Assembly (NCBI RefSeq): GCF_029543155.1
Contig: NZ_JARQXA010000006.1
Span: forward strand, 167,646 to 231,645
Length of the DNA: 64,000 nt
Origin: Sphingomonas sp. HITSZ_GF
GTDB lineage: Bacteria > Pseudomonadota > Alphaproteobacteria > Sphingomonadales > Sphingomonadaceae
Direction of reading: 5' to 3'
Shown here in pieces: positions 56,505 through 64,000 of the stretch (the stretch's first letter is position 1; every line of letters starts with the position of its first letter). Below the pieces are notes generated by a model. The model did not search any database. It was not told the origin of the DNA and saw nothing but the letters and a program-made list of their open reading frames with translations. The position numbers and the translations under genes are program-made.

Positions 56505-56636
56505 ATCCTCCCCCGGAGGGGGAGGGGGACCGCCGAAGGCGGTGGAGGGGGCCTTCCACGGGCGATGCCGCTTGGGGCTGGCCCTCTCCACCACCGCCTT
56601 CGGCGCCGGTCCCCCTCTCCCTCCGGGAGAGGATTT
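56505..56636. repeat. Palindromic element, family A, copy 4
   Basis: ATCCTCCCCCGGAGGGGGAGG ... CCTCTCCCTCCGGGAGAGGAT with inner ACCGCCGAAGGCGGTGG hairpins, between converging gcvPB and the MpaB-like gene; likely terminator for both. Confidence 0.85.
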
Positions 56637-57549
56637 ATCGTTTTTGCCACAACCAGTCCGCCGGCAGCCCCAGCCGCTCGCTCGCCCTGGCGGGCGGGGA
56701 GTCGAGCAGCGGCACGCGGTCCGCGACGCCGGCGACCAGCTTCACCAGCCTGCGTTCGAACCCGCGCAGCCGCCACTCCTCCAGCCCCAGCCGGTCGATC
56801 AGCGGATCGGGGAGCAGCGAGACCGCGGCGCGCAGCAGCGTGCGCTGGAAGGGGCGGGCGACCCAGGGCAGCGCCGGCACCGTGCGCATGATCTCCAGGA
56901 ATTCGCCGATGATCGGCGAGGGCACCAGCCGCACGTCCATCCCCGCGAACAGCGCCGCCATCTTCGCCTCGCTGGTCGGCGCGCCCACCGCGCCATAGAG
57001 CCGCGCCACCGCCGCGCCCTCGGCCAGCGCACTGTCGCGCTCGCGGTAGCTGAGCGGCGTCACATAGGCGTGATAGGCGCGGATGAAGCCGTAGGAGGCC
57101 GTGGCCTGCACCCAGTCGAGCAGCACCGGATCACTGGCGCTGTAAGGCGCGCCTTCGCTGGTGGTGCCGCTTACCCGGCCATGCGCGCGCACCACGCCGG
57201 CGATCATCGCCTCGGCGCGGCTGCGCGGGCCATAGACGGTCATCATCGCCGCCAGCCCGGTGCGGCGCAGCCGGGTGAGCGCATCGGTGCGGAAACTCGA
57301 ATGCTGCCACACCCCGTCGCGCACCCCGGGCTCGGCCAGCTCGAGCAGCACCGCCGCGACGCCGCCGATGAACAGGCTCACCGGATTCTTGAACACCCGC
57401 CACGAAACCGAATCCGCGGAGACCAGCGCGGGCTCGCCCGCGGGCGCGGCGAAATCGAAGTCCATGCCGGGCGCGCTGCCCATCATCTCGCTCGCGGCGG
57501 CGCCGATGCGGCGGAGCAGGGGCTCGGGCAAGGTGAGGGCGTCGATCAT
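56635..57549 (-). CDS. Oxygenase MpaB family protein (DUF2236)
   Basis: 304 aa, helical, no signal peptide. The DUF2236/MpaB pattern is seen: RVFKNPVSLFIGGVAAVLLELAEPGV, FRTDALTRLRRTG, then VRAHGRVSGTT (histidine of the presumed haem/metal site) and DWVQATASYGFIRAYHAYV. Relatives bind a histidine-coordinated haem; the substrate is unknown. AAGAGGGC precedes the ATG. Confidence 0.85.
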   Translation of the reverse strand: MIDALTLPEPLLRRIGAAASEMMGSAPGMDFDFAAPAGEPALVSADSVSWRVFKNPVSLFIGGVAAVLLELAEPGVRDGVWQHSSFRTDALTRLRRTGLAAMMTVYGPRSRAEAMIAGVVRAHGRVSGTTSEGAPYSASDPVLLDWVQATASYGFIRAYHAYVTPLSYRERDSALAEGAAVARLYGAVGAPTSEAKMAALFAGMDVRLVPSPIIGEFLEIMRTVPALPWVARPFQRTLLRAAVSLLPDPLIDRLGLEEWRLRGFERRLVKLVAGVADRVPLLDSPPARASERLGLPADWLWQKR

Positions 57550-57579
57550 GCCCTCTTAACGTGCGTCAAGCCTGCCGGT

Positions 57580-58053
57580 TCAGATCCAGCGGCGGACGGC
57601 GCCCTTATAGGCCAGGTAGCGTTCGCCGAACTTGCCCGCGAGATAGTTCTCCTCGCGCTCGACCACTTCCTTCTGGATGACGAACACGACCGGGATCAGC
57701 AGCAGCAGCGCGACCAGGCTGTCGAGCCAGATCGCAACGCCGGCATAGGCGAGCGCCATGCCGAAATACATCGGGTTGCGCGACCAGCGATAGACGCCGT
57801 CGGTGACGAGCGTCGTGGTGCGCTTCCAGGGCTGGGTATCGGTGCCGGCGGCGCGGAACAGCCCGATCGCCGAGAAGACGATGCCGATGCCCAGGATCGC
57901 CGCGAGCCAGCCGATGCCGCGCTCGGTCGAATTGCTCAGCGGCAGGCCCGGGCTGCCCAGGAACCGGCCCAGCGCCAGCCCCACTACCAGCGTGCCCGCA
58001 AAGGCCGCCGGCGGCATGAACTTCACGCCCGCGCTATCCTGATCGATGTCCAT
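57580..58053 (-). CDS. Isoprenylcysteine methyltransferase-like membrane protein
   Basis: 157 aa from ATG 58053 (GGAGGG 3 bases before). Four or so membrane helices and the PEMT/ICMT signature: VTDGVYRWSRNPMYFGMALAYAG and a C-terminal EVVEREENYLAGKFGERYLAYK. SAM-dependent methylation of an unknown lipid or small molecule at the membrane is inferred from family. Confidence 0.85.
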   Translation of the reverse strand: MDIDQDSAGVKFMPPAAFAGTLVVGLALGRFLGSPGLPLSNSTERGIGWLAAILGIGIVFSAIGLFRAAGTDTQPWKRTTTLVTDGVYRWSRNPMYFGMALAYAGVAIWLDSLVALLLLIPVVFVIQKEVVEREENYLAGKFGERYLAYKGAVRRWI

Positions 58054-58194
58054 GAACCCTCCGGGGGCCCTGATGGACCGGCGTGGCCGCATGCGCAATC
58101 CTCTTGCCTTTTCCTGCCATCTCGGCTGGCATGGAGAGTGTGTTGTCGATATATGGCACCGGCAGGTTGCCGAGGCAAGTTTCGGGGGAATTTC

Positions 58195-58713
58195 ATGCAC
58201 GTACAAGCCGGCCATCCCAGCCCGTGGTTCCAGCTCATCCCGATCGCGATCATCCTGGTCGTGCTGACGCTGCGCATGCGCCGGCTGACCCGCGAGCGGC
58301 CGCTCAAGATCGAATGGCTGTGGGTGGTGCCGGCGCTGTACGTCGTGATCGCCGGCGTGACCTTCTGGAACCTGCCGCCCTCGCCGATGACCTGGGCGGT
58401 GGCGTTCGCCGCGCTGCTCGCCGGGGCGGCGCTCGGCTGGCAGCGCGGCCGGATGATGCACATCAAGGTGAACCCGGAGACGCACGAAATCTCGCAGCGC
58501 GGTTCGCTCGCGGCGATGGCCTTCATCATCGTGCTGGTGCTGATCCGCACCGGTGCGCGCAACGCCGAGTCGCTCGGCATTCCCGGCGTGCATTTCGACG
58601 TGATGGCGATGACCGATGTGCTGATCGCCTTCGCGCTCGGCATGCTGACGATGCAGCGGGTCGAGATGTTCCTGCGCGCGCGCCGGCTGCTCGAGGAAGC
58701 GCGCGCCGCGTGA
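58195..58713 (+). CDS. DUF1453/CcdC-like four-helix membrane protein
   Basis: 172 aa from ATG 58195 (GGGGGA upstream). Five hydrophobic segments: about 10-27, 41-60, 64-82, 104-124 and 140-156. The short loop WQRGRMMHIKVNPETHEISQRGS between the third and fourth is characteristic of this family. Function unknown. Its stop overlaps the GTG of the next gene (GTGA). Confidence 0.78.
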   Translation: MHVQAGHPSPWFQLIPIAIILVVLTLRMRRLTRERPLKIEWLWVVPALYVVIAGVTFWNLPPSPMTWAVAFAALLAGAALGWQRGRMMHIKVNPETHEISQRGSLAAMAFIIVLVLIRTGARNAESLGIPGVHFDVMAMTDVLIAFALGMLTMQRVEMFLRARRLLEEARAA

Positions 58714-59291
58714 AGCGCCACGCACCCGCCACCGAGCGCAACCGCGATCCGATCGCCGCGGTGCTCGCCGAGGCGCTGCCGCCCGCCGGCCGGGTGCTCG
58801 AGATCGCCAGCGGCACCGGCGAGCATGCCGCGTTCTTCGCCGAACGCTTTCCGGGCCTCACCTGGCAGCCGAGCGATCCCGATGCCGATGCGCTCGCCTC
58901 GATCGCCGCCTGGACCGCGGGGATGGCGAACGTGCTGCCCCCGCTGGAGATCGACGCGGCCGGCGGCGCCTTCCCCGCGGCGGATGCGATCCTCTGCGTC
59001 AACATGGTCCATATCAGCCCCTGGCAAGCGACGCTCGGGCTGATGGCCGGGGCGGGGGCGGTGCTGGCTTCGGGCGCCCCGCTGATCCTCTATGGGCCCT
59101 ATCGCCGCGAAGGCGTGGAGACGGCGCCGTCCAACGAAGCCTTCGAGCTGTGGCTCAAGGAGAAGGACCCGCGCTTCGGGCTGCGATATGTGGAGGCGGT
59201 GAGCGAAGTCGCGGCGGCGCACGGCCTGGCACTGGCGCGGCTGGTCGAGATGCCCGCGAACAATCTGATGCTGGTGTATCGGAAGGGCTGA
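58710..59291 (+). CDS. DUF938-family SAM-dependent methyltransferase-like protein
   Basis: 193 aa from GTG 58710. SAM motif I VLEIASGTGEHAAFFAERFP (about 30-49), QPSDPD, CVNMVHISPW and LYGPYRREG(V), all typical of DUF938. Substrate unknown. Coupled to the upstream membrane protein gene by GTGA. A family-B element follows. Confidence 0.87.
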   Translation: MKRHAPATERNRDPIAAVLAEALPPAGRVLEIASGTGEHAAFFAERFPGLTWQPSDPDADALASIAAWTAGMANVLPPLEIDAAGGAFPAADAILCVNMVHISPWQATLGLMAGAGAVLASGAPLILYGPYRREGVETAPSNEAFELWLKEKDPRFGLRYVEAVSEVAAAHGLALARLVEMPANNLMLVYRKG

Positions 59292-59300
59292 ACGCCTGAC

Positions 59301-59394
59301 CGTCATCCCCGCGAAGGCGGGGATCCATTCTGGCTGGCTATTGCGAGTCTCATTGCCCGCAGTGCCAATAGATCCCCGCCTTCGCGGGGATGAC
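59301..59394. repeat. Palindromic element, family B, copy 9
   Basis: CGTCATCCCCGCGAAGGCGG ... CCGCCTTCGCGGGGATGACA, between converging DUF938 and DMT-transporter genes. Confidence 0.88.
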
Positions 59395-59407
59395 ACGGAA
59401 AGGGGAC

Positions 59408-60334
59408 CTACACCGGCTCCATCTCCGCGCTGGTCACCGCCGGATCGGGAATCCCCCGCTTGCGCTCGCGCCAGACGATGTAGAGCCCGCTGGCGATGAT
59501 CACCGGCGCGCCCAGCCAGGTCCAGCCGCTCGGCCACATGCCGAAGATCGCCCAGCCATAGAGCGTGCCCCAGATCAGGCTCGAATAGTCCATCGGCACC
59601 ACTGCGCTCACCGGCGCGTGCTTGACCGATCCGGTGAGCGCCAGCTGGCCGACGCCGCCGATCAGCCCGATGCCCACCAGCATCGCCCAGGTCAGCGGAT
59701 CGTGCGGCCTGAACGCGAAGGCATAGGGGATCGCCAGCACCGGCACCGACAGCACGGAGAACCAGAAGACGGTGGTCCCGGTCGCCTCGGTCTTGCCGAT
59801 CTGGCGCAGCAGGATCGCGACGATCGCCACGAACAGCGCGGCGAGCAGGCCCACGGTCGCGCCGAAGATCGGCATATGCGCGTTCCACGGCTGGGTGACG
59901 ATCAGCACGCCGCCAAAGCCGATGATCACCGCGCCCCAGCGGTGCCAGCCCGTCGGCTCCTTGAGCAGCACTGCGCCAAGGATCGTCGCGAAGATCGGCA
60001 CGGTGAACTGGAAGGTGGTCGCCTCGGCCAGCGGCAGCAGCAGCACCGCGCCGAAGGTGAAGACCATGCCGGTAAGGCCCACGGCGGTGCGCGAGACATG
60101 CGCGCCGAAGCGCCGGGTGCGCACCGATCCCAGCCCGCCCGGCCCGGCCGCCACCCAGGCGGTCACCAGCGGCACCGCCCAGAGCTGGCGGTGGAACATC
60201 GTCTCGGCCAGCCCGGCGCCGCGCGCCTCGGCCAGCTTGATCAGCGCCGACATGGTCGCAAGGCAGGCGACTGCGAACAGACGCAGCAGGATGCCCTTGA
60301 GGATGTGGTCGGTTTGCTGTTCTCGCTGCGGCAT
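59408..60334 (-). CDS. EamA/RhaT-type drug/metabolite transporter
   Basis: 308 aa from ATG 60334. Ten hydrophobic helices in two EamA halves (about 15-145 and 160-290); MSALIKLAEARGAGLAE and FQFTVPIFATILGAVLLKEP are typical. Inner-membrane transport of an unknown metabolite. It begins right beside a family-A-like element. Confidence 0.87.
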   Translation of the reverse strand: MPQREQQTDHILKGILLRLFAVACLATMSALIKLAEARGAGLAETMFHRQLWAVPLVTAWVAAGPGGLGSVRTRRFGAHVSRTAVGLTGMVFTFGAVLLLPLAEATTFQFTVPIFATILGAVLLKEPTGWHRWGAVIIGFGGVLIVTQPWNAHMPIFGATVGLLAALFVAIVAILLRQIGKTEATGTTVFWFSVLSVPVLAIPYAFAFRPHDPLTWAMLVGIGLIGGVGQLALTGSVKHAPVSAVVPMDYSSLIWGTLYGWAIFGMWPSGWTWLGAPVIIASGLYIVWRERKRGIPDPAVTSAEMEPV

Positions 60335-60344
60335 CAATTCTCAC

Positions 60345-60445
60345 TCCCTCCCTGGAAGGGAGGGGTCGGGGGTAGGTGAGCCTCCACAAGCGCCATGGCC
60401 CGGGGATGGCAACCCACCCCTAGCCCCTCCCTTCCAGGGAGGGGA
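60345..60445. repeat. Palindromic element, family A-like, copy 5
   Basis: TCCCTCCCTGGAAGGGAGGGG ... CCCCTCCCTTCCAGGGAGGGG with an inner GGGGTCGGGGGTAGG / CCTAGCCCC-like pairing; a divergent sub-type of family A. It lies between divergent EamA and proS genes, about 45 bp before the proS ATG. Confidence 0.75.
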
Positions 60446-60489
60446 AGGGTTCTTGCCGCAGGCGTGGTGCGCAACTACAGGCCTTCCCC

Positions 60490-62022
60490 ATGATCAAGCA
60501 TGCACTGAGCGTCACGCGAGAGGGCGACTTCGCCCAATGGTATCAGACCGTCATCACCGAGGCCGACATGGCCGAGGAGAGCGGCGTGCGCGGCTGCATG
60601 GTCATCCGGCCGTGGGGCTATGGCATCTGGGAGCGCATCCAGCGCCTGCTCGACGATCGCATCAAGGCGACCGGCCACGAGAATTGCTATTTCCCGCTGT
60701 TCATCCCGCTCTCCTATTTCGAGAAGGAGGCCGAGCATGTCGACGGCTTCGCCAAGGAGATGGCGGTCGTCACGCATCACCGGCTGATCCACAAGGACGG
60801 CAAGATGATCCCCGATCCCGAGGCGAAGCTGGAGGAGCCCCTCGTGGTGCGCCCCACCTCGGAGACGGTGATCGGCGCCGCGTTCAGCCGCTGGGTCCAG
60901 TCGTGGCGCGACCTGCCGGTGCTGATCAACCAATGGGCGAACGTCGTCCGCTGGGAGATGCGCACCCGCATGTTCCTGCGCACCGCCGAGTTCCTCTGGC
61001 AGGAAGGGCACACCGCCCATGCCTCCGTCGAGGAAGCGCGCGAAGAGACGATGAAGATGCTCGAGGTCTATCGCAGCTTCGCGGAAGAGTGCGTGGCGAT
61101 GCCGGTGATCGCCGGCGAGAAGCCCGAGAACGAGCGCTTCCCGGGCGCGGTCTCGACCTATTCGATCGAGGCGATGATGCAGGACGGCAAGGCGCTCCAG
61201 GCCGGCACCAGCCACTTCCTCGGCACCACGTTCAGCCAGGCGCAGGACATCAAGTTCCAGAACTCGGAAGGCCAGCAGGAGCTCGCCCAGACGACGAGCT
61301 GGGGCATGTCGACCCGGATGATCGGCGGGCTGATCATGACGCATGGCGACGATGACGGCCTGCGCGTGCCGCCGCGCGTCGCGCCCTGGCAGGTCGTGAT
61401 CGTGCCGATGCTGCGCGACAACGACGAAGACGCCGCGCTGATCGACTATTGCAAGGGCGTGCAGCAGGCGCTGGCCAGGCAGGTCGCGTTCGGCGAGCCC
61501 GTCCGTGCGCTGCTCGACCTGCGCGCGGCCAAGGCAGTCACCAAGCGCTGGGGCTGGATCAAGAAGGGCGCGCCGCTCGTCGTCGAGGTCGGCGGGCGCG
61601 ACATGGCCGGGGGCAATGTCTCGGTCACGATGCGCACCGATCTCTACCGCGAGGACGGCAAGCTCAATTCGGCAATCGTCGCCCGCGACGCGTTCCTGGA
61701 GGGTGCGGTCGGCCAGCTCGAAGCGGTGCAGAAGGCGCTGTTCGACGAGGCCAAGGCGCGCACCGACGCGAACATCGTCCGCGACGTGACCGACTTTGCC
61801 GGGCTGGAGAGCTTCTTCGACAAGGCCGGCAAGTTCCCCGGCTGGGTCGAGGTCGAGTGGTCGAAGCCGAGCGGCGCCGATCTCGACAAGGTGGTCGAGC
61901 GGCTCAAGGCGCTCAAGCTCACCTTCCGCAACGTGCCGAACGACGCGGCGCCGGCCACCGGCACCTGCATCTTCACCGGCGCCCCGGCGGTGGAGCGCAT
62001 CCTGGTGGCGCGTGCGTATTGA
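60490..62022 (+). CDS. proS: Prolyl-tRNA synthetase, archaeal/eukaryote-like type
   Basis: 510 aa. Class IIa: VVRPTSETVI (motif 2 region), WEMRTRMFLRTAEFLWQEGHTAH, GTSHFLGTTFSQAQDIKFQ (motif 3 vicinity), anticodon domain, and a C-terminal extension ending ARAY, a C-terminal tyrosine as in archaeal/eukaryotic ProRS. No bacterial INS editing domain is inserted. Charges tRNA-Pro. Alone between palindromic elements. Confidence 0.94.
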   Translation: MIKHALSVTREGDFAQWYQTVITEADMAEESGVRGCMVIRPWGYGIWERIQRLLDDRIKATGHENCYFPLFIPLSYFEKEAEHVDGFAKEMAVVTHHRLIHKDGKMIPDPEAKLEEPLVVRPTSETVIGAAFSRWVQSWRDLPVLINQWANVVRWEMRTRMFLRTAEFLWQEGHTAHASVEEAREETMKMLEVYRSFAEECVAMPVIAGEKPENERFPGAVSTYSIEAMMQDGKALQAGTSHFLGTTFSQAQDIKFQNSEGQQELAQTTSWGMSTRMIGGLIMTHGDDDGLRVPPRVAPWQVVIVPMLRDNDEDAALIDYCKGVQQALARQVAFGEPVRALLDLRAAKAVTKRWGWIKKGAPLVVEVGGRDMAGGNVSVTMRTDLYREDGKLNSAIVARDAFLEGAVGQLEAVQKALFDEAKARTDANIVRDVTDFAGLESFFDKAGKFPGWVEVEWSKPSGADLDKVVERLKALKLTFRNVPNDAAPATGTCIFTGAPAVERILVARAY

Positions 62023-62047
62023 GGTTGTTCTTCCCGTGCCACAAGCC

Positions 62048-62218
62048 GTCATCCCGGCGAAAGCCGGGATCTCAGGCGAAGGCGCGTGCGTGCGGGCAGG
62101 TCTAAACCGTCACCCCGGCCTTGTGCCGGGGTCCACGGTGGCGCGCCGTCTGCACCTCACGCCTCTTGTCCATTTCTCGCCTCCCGGTGGACCCCGGCAC
62201 AAGGCCGGGGTGACGGGG
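62048..62218. repeat. Family B half-element plus complete family-B element, copy 10
   Basis: A single arm (CGTCATCCCGGCGAAAGCCG, 62048-62080 with AGGCGAAGGCGCG tail) is followed by a full element at 62109-62218 of another sub-type (CGTCACCCCGGCCTTGTGCC ... GGCACAAGGCCGGGGTGACG). Fills the gap between proS and the 2OG oxygenase gene. Confidence 0.85.
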
Positions 62219-62225
62219 TAGGAGA

Positions 62226-62828
62226 ATGCGCACGCTCTTCTCCACCCTGCTCTACGAGCAGCCGCTGGGCGATCCCGATCTCCTCGAGATGCTGGAGGAG
62301 TCGTGCCTCCAACTCGCCGAGGACGACATGGCCGGGCGCCGCTGGTGCCGCGAGAACCATTATCGCGGCTATACCAGCTACGCCTCGCTCGACGACCTGC
62401 CGATCCGCGACCCGAACTTCGCCGATCTCAAGCGCCTGCTCGACAAGCATGTCGCCAGCTTCGCCAAGGCCTGTGCCTTCGATCTGGGGGGCAAGAAGCT
62501 CAAGCTCGACAGCCTCTGGGTGAACGTGCTCGACGGCAAGGGCGGGCACGGCGCGCACATCCATCCGCACAGCGTCGTTTCGGGCACGCTCTATGTCGCG
62601 CTGCCCAAGGGCGCGCGCGGGCTCAAGCTCGAGGATCCGCGTCTGGCGATGATGATGGCCGCGCCCACCCGGCTCGAGGACGCGCCGGAGGGGCTGCGGA
62701 GCTTCGTCGAGATCCTGCCCGAGCCCGGCACCGTGCTGCTCTGGGAAAGCTGGCTACGCCATGAAGTGCCGCCCGGCTCGGGCAAGGAAGAGCGGATCAG
62801 CATCAGCTTCAACTATCGCTGGGGATGA
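62226..62828 (+). CDS. 2OG-Fe(II) oxygenase-like protein (TIGR02466 type)
   Basis: 200 aa. Jelly-roll fold with iron ligands in GGHGAHIHPHSVVSG (H-x-H...), GTVLLWESWLRHEVPPGSG (distal His) and 2OG-binding Arg in EERISISFNYRWG. The N-terminal FSTLLYEQPL and YTSYASLDDLP are typical of TIGR02466. Substrate unknown. Its stop overlaps the next start (ATGA), so it is co-translated with the pectinesterase. Confidence 0.88.
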   Translation: MRTLFSTLLYEQPLGDPDLLEMLEESCLQLAEDDMAGRRWCRENHYRGYTSYASLDDLPIRDPNFADLKRLLDKHVASFAKACAFDLGGKKLKLDSLWVNVLDGKGGHGAHIHPHSVVSGTLYVALPKGARGLKLEDPRLAMMMAAPTRLEDAPEGLRSFVEILPEPGTVLLWESWLRHEVPPGSGKEERISISFNYRWG

Positions 62829-63826
62829 GCGGCCGGCGCGCCTTCCTCGCCGGCGCGCTGGCACTGCCGATCGCCGCGCGGGCGGAGGGCGTGTGGGACG
62901 CAGTGGTCGATCCTGCCACCGGCACGCTCGGCGCCGCGCTGGCCGAAGCGGAGCGGGCGGGGCGGCCCTTCCGCATCCTGCTCAGGCCCGGCATCTTCAC
63001 CGAGAAGCTCACCGTCCGTGCGCCCGGCGTGACGATCCAGGGCAGCCCCGGCACGGTCCTGCAATATGGCACCGCGGCGGGCACGCCCAGGCCGGGCGGC
63101 GGCAGCTGGGGCACCGGCGGATCGGGCACGCTGACCATCGCCGCGAAGGGCGTGACGCTGCGCGGCCTGACGATCCGCAACAGTTTCGACTATATCGGCG
63201 CGCGCCGCGACGGCGCCGGCAATGGCGCCCAGGCGGTGGCGCTGGCGATCGGGCGCGGGGCGGATCGCACCGTGGTCGATCGCTGCACCCTGCTCGGCTA
63301 TCAGGACACCTTCTATCTCCACACCCGCACGCTGGTGACCGGCACGCGCATCGTCGGCGGGGTGGACTTCATCTTCGGCGGCGCCGCGGCCTGGTTCGAA
63401 GGCTGCGAGGTCGTCACCCGCAATGTGCCGGGCGCCGAGGGCTTCGGCTTCGTCGCCGCGCCCAGCACGCCCGCCGCGCAGGAATTCGGGCTGGTCTTCT
63501 CCCGCTGCCGGCTGACGCGCGAGCCCGGCGTGCCCGATCATTCGGCCTGGCTTGGCCGCCCCTGGCGCGCCGGCGGCAACATGGCCCTGCTCGGCCAGGC
63601 GGCATTCCTCGATTGCTGGATGGACGCGCATGTCCGCCGCGAAGGCTGGACCTGGATGGGGTACAAGGGGCCCGAGGGCGAGCAGCGCCGCCTGACGCCG
63701 CCCGAGGCGCGGCTGCGCGAGTTCGGGACTATGGGGCCGGGGGCGGGGCCAGCCAGTGAGGATCGCCGGCTGTTGACGGCGGAAGAGGCCAGGCGCTTCA
63801 CCCGGTCGAACGTGATCGGGTTCTGA
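62825..63826 (+). CDS. Pectinesterase-family protein
   Basis: 333 aa. Tat-like signal SGRRAFLAGALALP then a right-handed parallel beta-helix of CE8: LLGYQDTFYL (Q and catalytic D), GGVDFIFGGAAAW (catalytic D) and SAWLGRPW (R, W). De-esterifies pectin in the periplasm or outside. The local partner is an oxygenase rather than other pectin genes; the uronate locus is 18 kb away. Confidence 0.9.
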   Translation: MSGRRAFLAGALALPIAARAEGVWDAVVDPATGTLGAALAEAERAGRPFRILLRPGIFTEKLTVRAPGVTIQGSPGTVLQYGTAAGTPRPGGGSWGTGGSGTLTIAAKGVTLRGLTIRNSFDYIGARRDGAGNGAQAVALAIGRGADRTVVDRCTLLGYQDTFYLHTRTLVTGTRIVGGVDFIFGGAAAWFEGCEVVTRNVPGAEGFGFVAAPSTPAAQEFGLVFSRCRLTREPGVPDHSAWLGRPWRAGGNMALLGQAAFLDCWMDAHVRREGWTWMGYKGPEGEQRRLTPPEARLREFGTMGPGAGPASEDRRLLTAEEARRFTRSNVIGF

Positions 63827-63833
63827 CTGTTAG

Positions 63834-63955
63834 CCCTCTCCCCTACGGGGAGAGGGTTGGGAGAGGGGCACGACCGTGCAGCGCGCCCGCCGCTATCGAT
63901 TCAAGACACACCCCCCCACCCCCACCCACACCCCCCACGGGGGAGGGGGGAGACC
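63834..63955. repeat. Palindromic family-A-like element with C-rich tract
   Basis: CCCTCTCCCCTACGGGGAGAGGG at 63836-63867, then at 63911-63936 a C-rich run (C7-A-C5-A-C3-ACA-C6), and CGGGGGAGGGGGGAG to close. No gene is seen from 63827 to the window end. Confidence 0.75.
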
Positions 63956-64000
63956 CCGCGCCACAGGGGCTTTGACCGACGTCACACCCGCGAAACCGCC

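Noticed and set aside
58023..60389. A 788-codon minus-strand frame across several genes
   Set aside because: Mixes antisense of the DUF1453 and DUF938 genes, a palindromic element and an alternate frame of the DMT transporter.

Overview
The window is a GC-rich alphaproteobacterial chromosome segment. It most resembles Sphingomonas or a close sphingomonad: the mannonate dehydratase closely matches what I recall of the Novosphingobium enzyme, the bc1 operon, Tad pilus and gcv gene sets are typical of the group, and polysaccharide-degrading lipoproteins with Pro/Thr-rich linkers are common there. Genes are tightly packed, many with 1-4 bp ATGA/TGATG/GTGA overlaps. Several starts are GTG or TTG with a good Shine-Dalgarno. 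No tRNA, rRNA, CRISPR, phage or IS gene was seen.

Layout. 1-4.3 kb: hemF (cut by the left edge) and trmL, then the cytochrome bc1 operon petABC and apt. 4.4-9.0 kb: a MaoC-like protein, an NPP-type phosphodiesterase, and a metal-response module in which a MerR-family regulator faces a glutaredoxin-MauE fusion and a His/Met-rich outer-membrane-like protein across a mer-type operator. 9.1-16.2 kb: OmpA-like protein, ychF, a lipoprotein, a heparinase-like lyase and a hybrid histidine kinase. 16.2-20.7 kb: pth, rplY, an ArsR/AHSA1 pair and two TraB/GumN paralogues. 20.7-27.8 kb: glyQ, glyS, ppdK and a two-domain surface-adhesin-E-like protein. 27.8-36.1 kb: two small coiled-coil membrane paralogues and a Tad/Cpa pilus cluster (cpaA-B-C-D-E, tadB-C) that lacks the cpaF/tadA ATPase and any pilin. 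36.1-38.9 kb: hydrolase, FAD oxidoreductase, DUF1508 and GNAT genes. 39.2-45.0 kb: a uronate-polysaccharide locus (manD, gntR regulator, alginate-lyase-family protein, DUF4861, GH105) with one shared 11-bp operator-like motif in front of each of its transcription units. 45-51.4 kb: lipoproteins, a thioesterase, an unknown 440-aa membrane protein, rnhA, thrB and ispH. 51.5-56.5 kb: a tandem glycine riboswitch driving gcvT-gcvH-gcvPA-gcvPB. 56.6-64 kb: an MpaB-like oxygenase, small membrane proteins, a DUF938 methyltransferase, a DMT transporter, an archaeal/eukaryote-like proS, a 2OG oxygenase and a pectinesterase.

The most unusual layer is a dense set of imperfect palindromic elements of three families (called A, B and C here), about twenty in 64 kb. 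Most lie between genes. One sits in frame inside glyS. Two sit exactly at the ATGA junctions of obligate partner genes (glyQ/glyS and gcvPA/gcvPB), where each carries a short open frame running from the upstream stop to the downstream start. At gcvPA/gcvPB an 18-bp direct duplication flanks the element and restores the gcvPB ribosome binding site and start.
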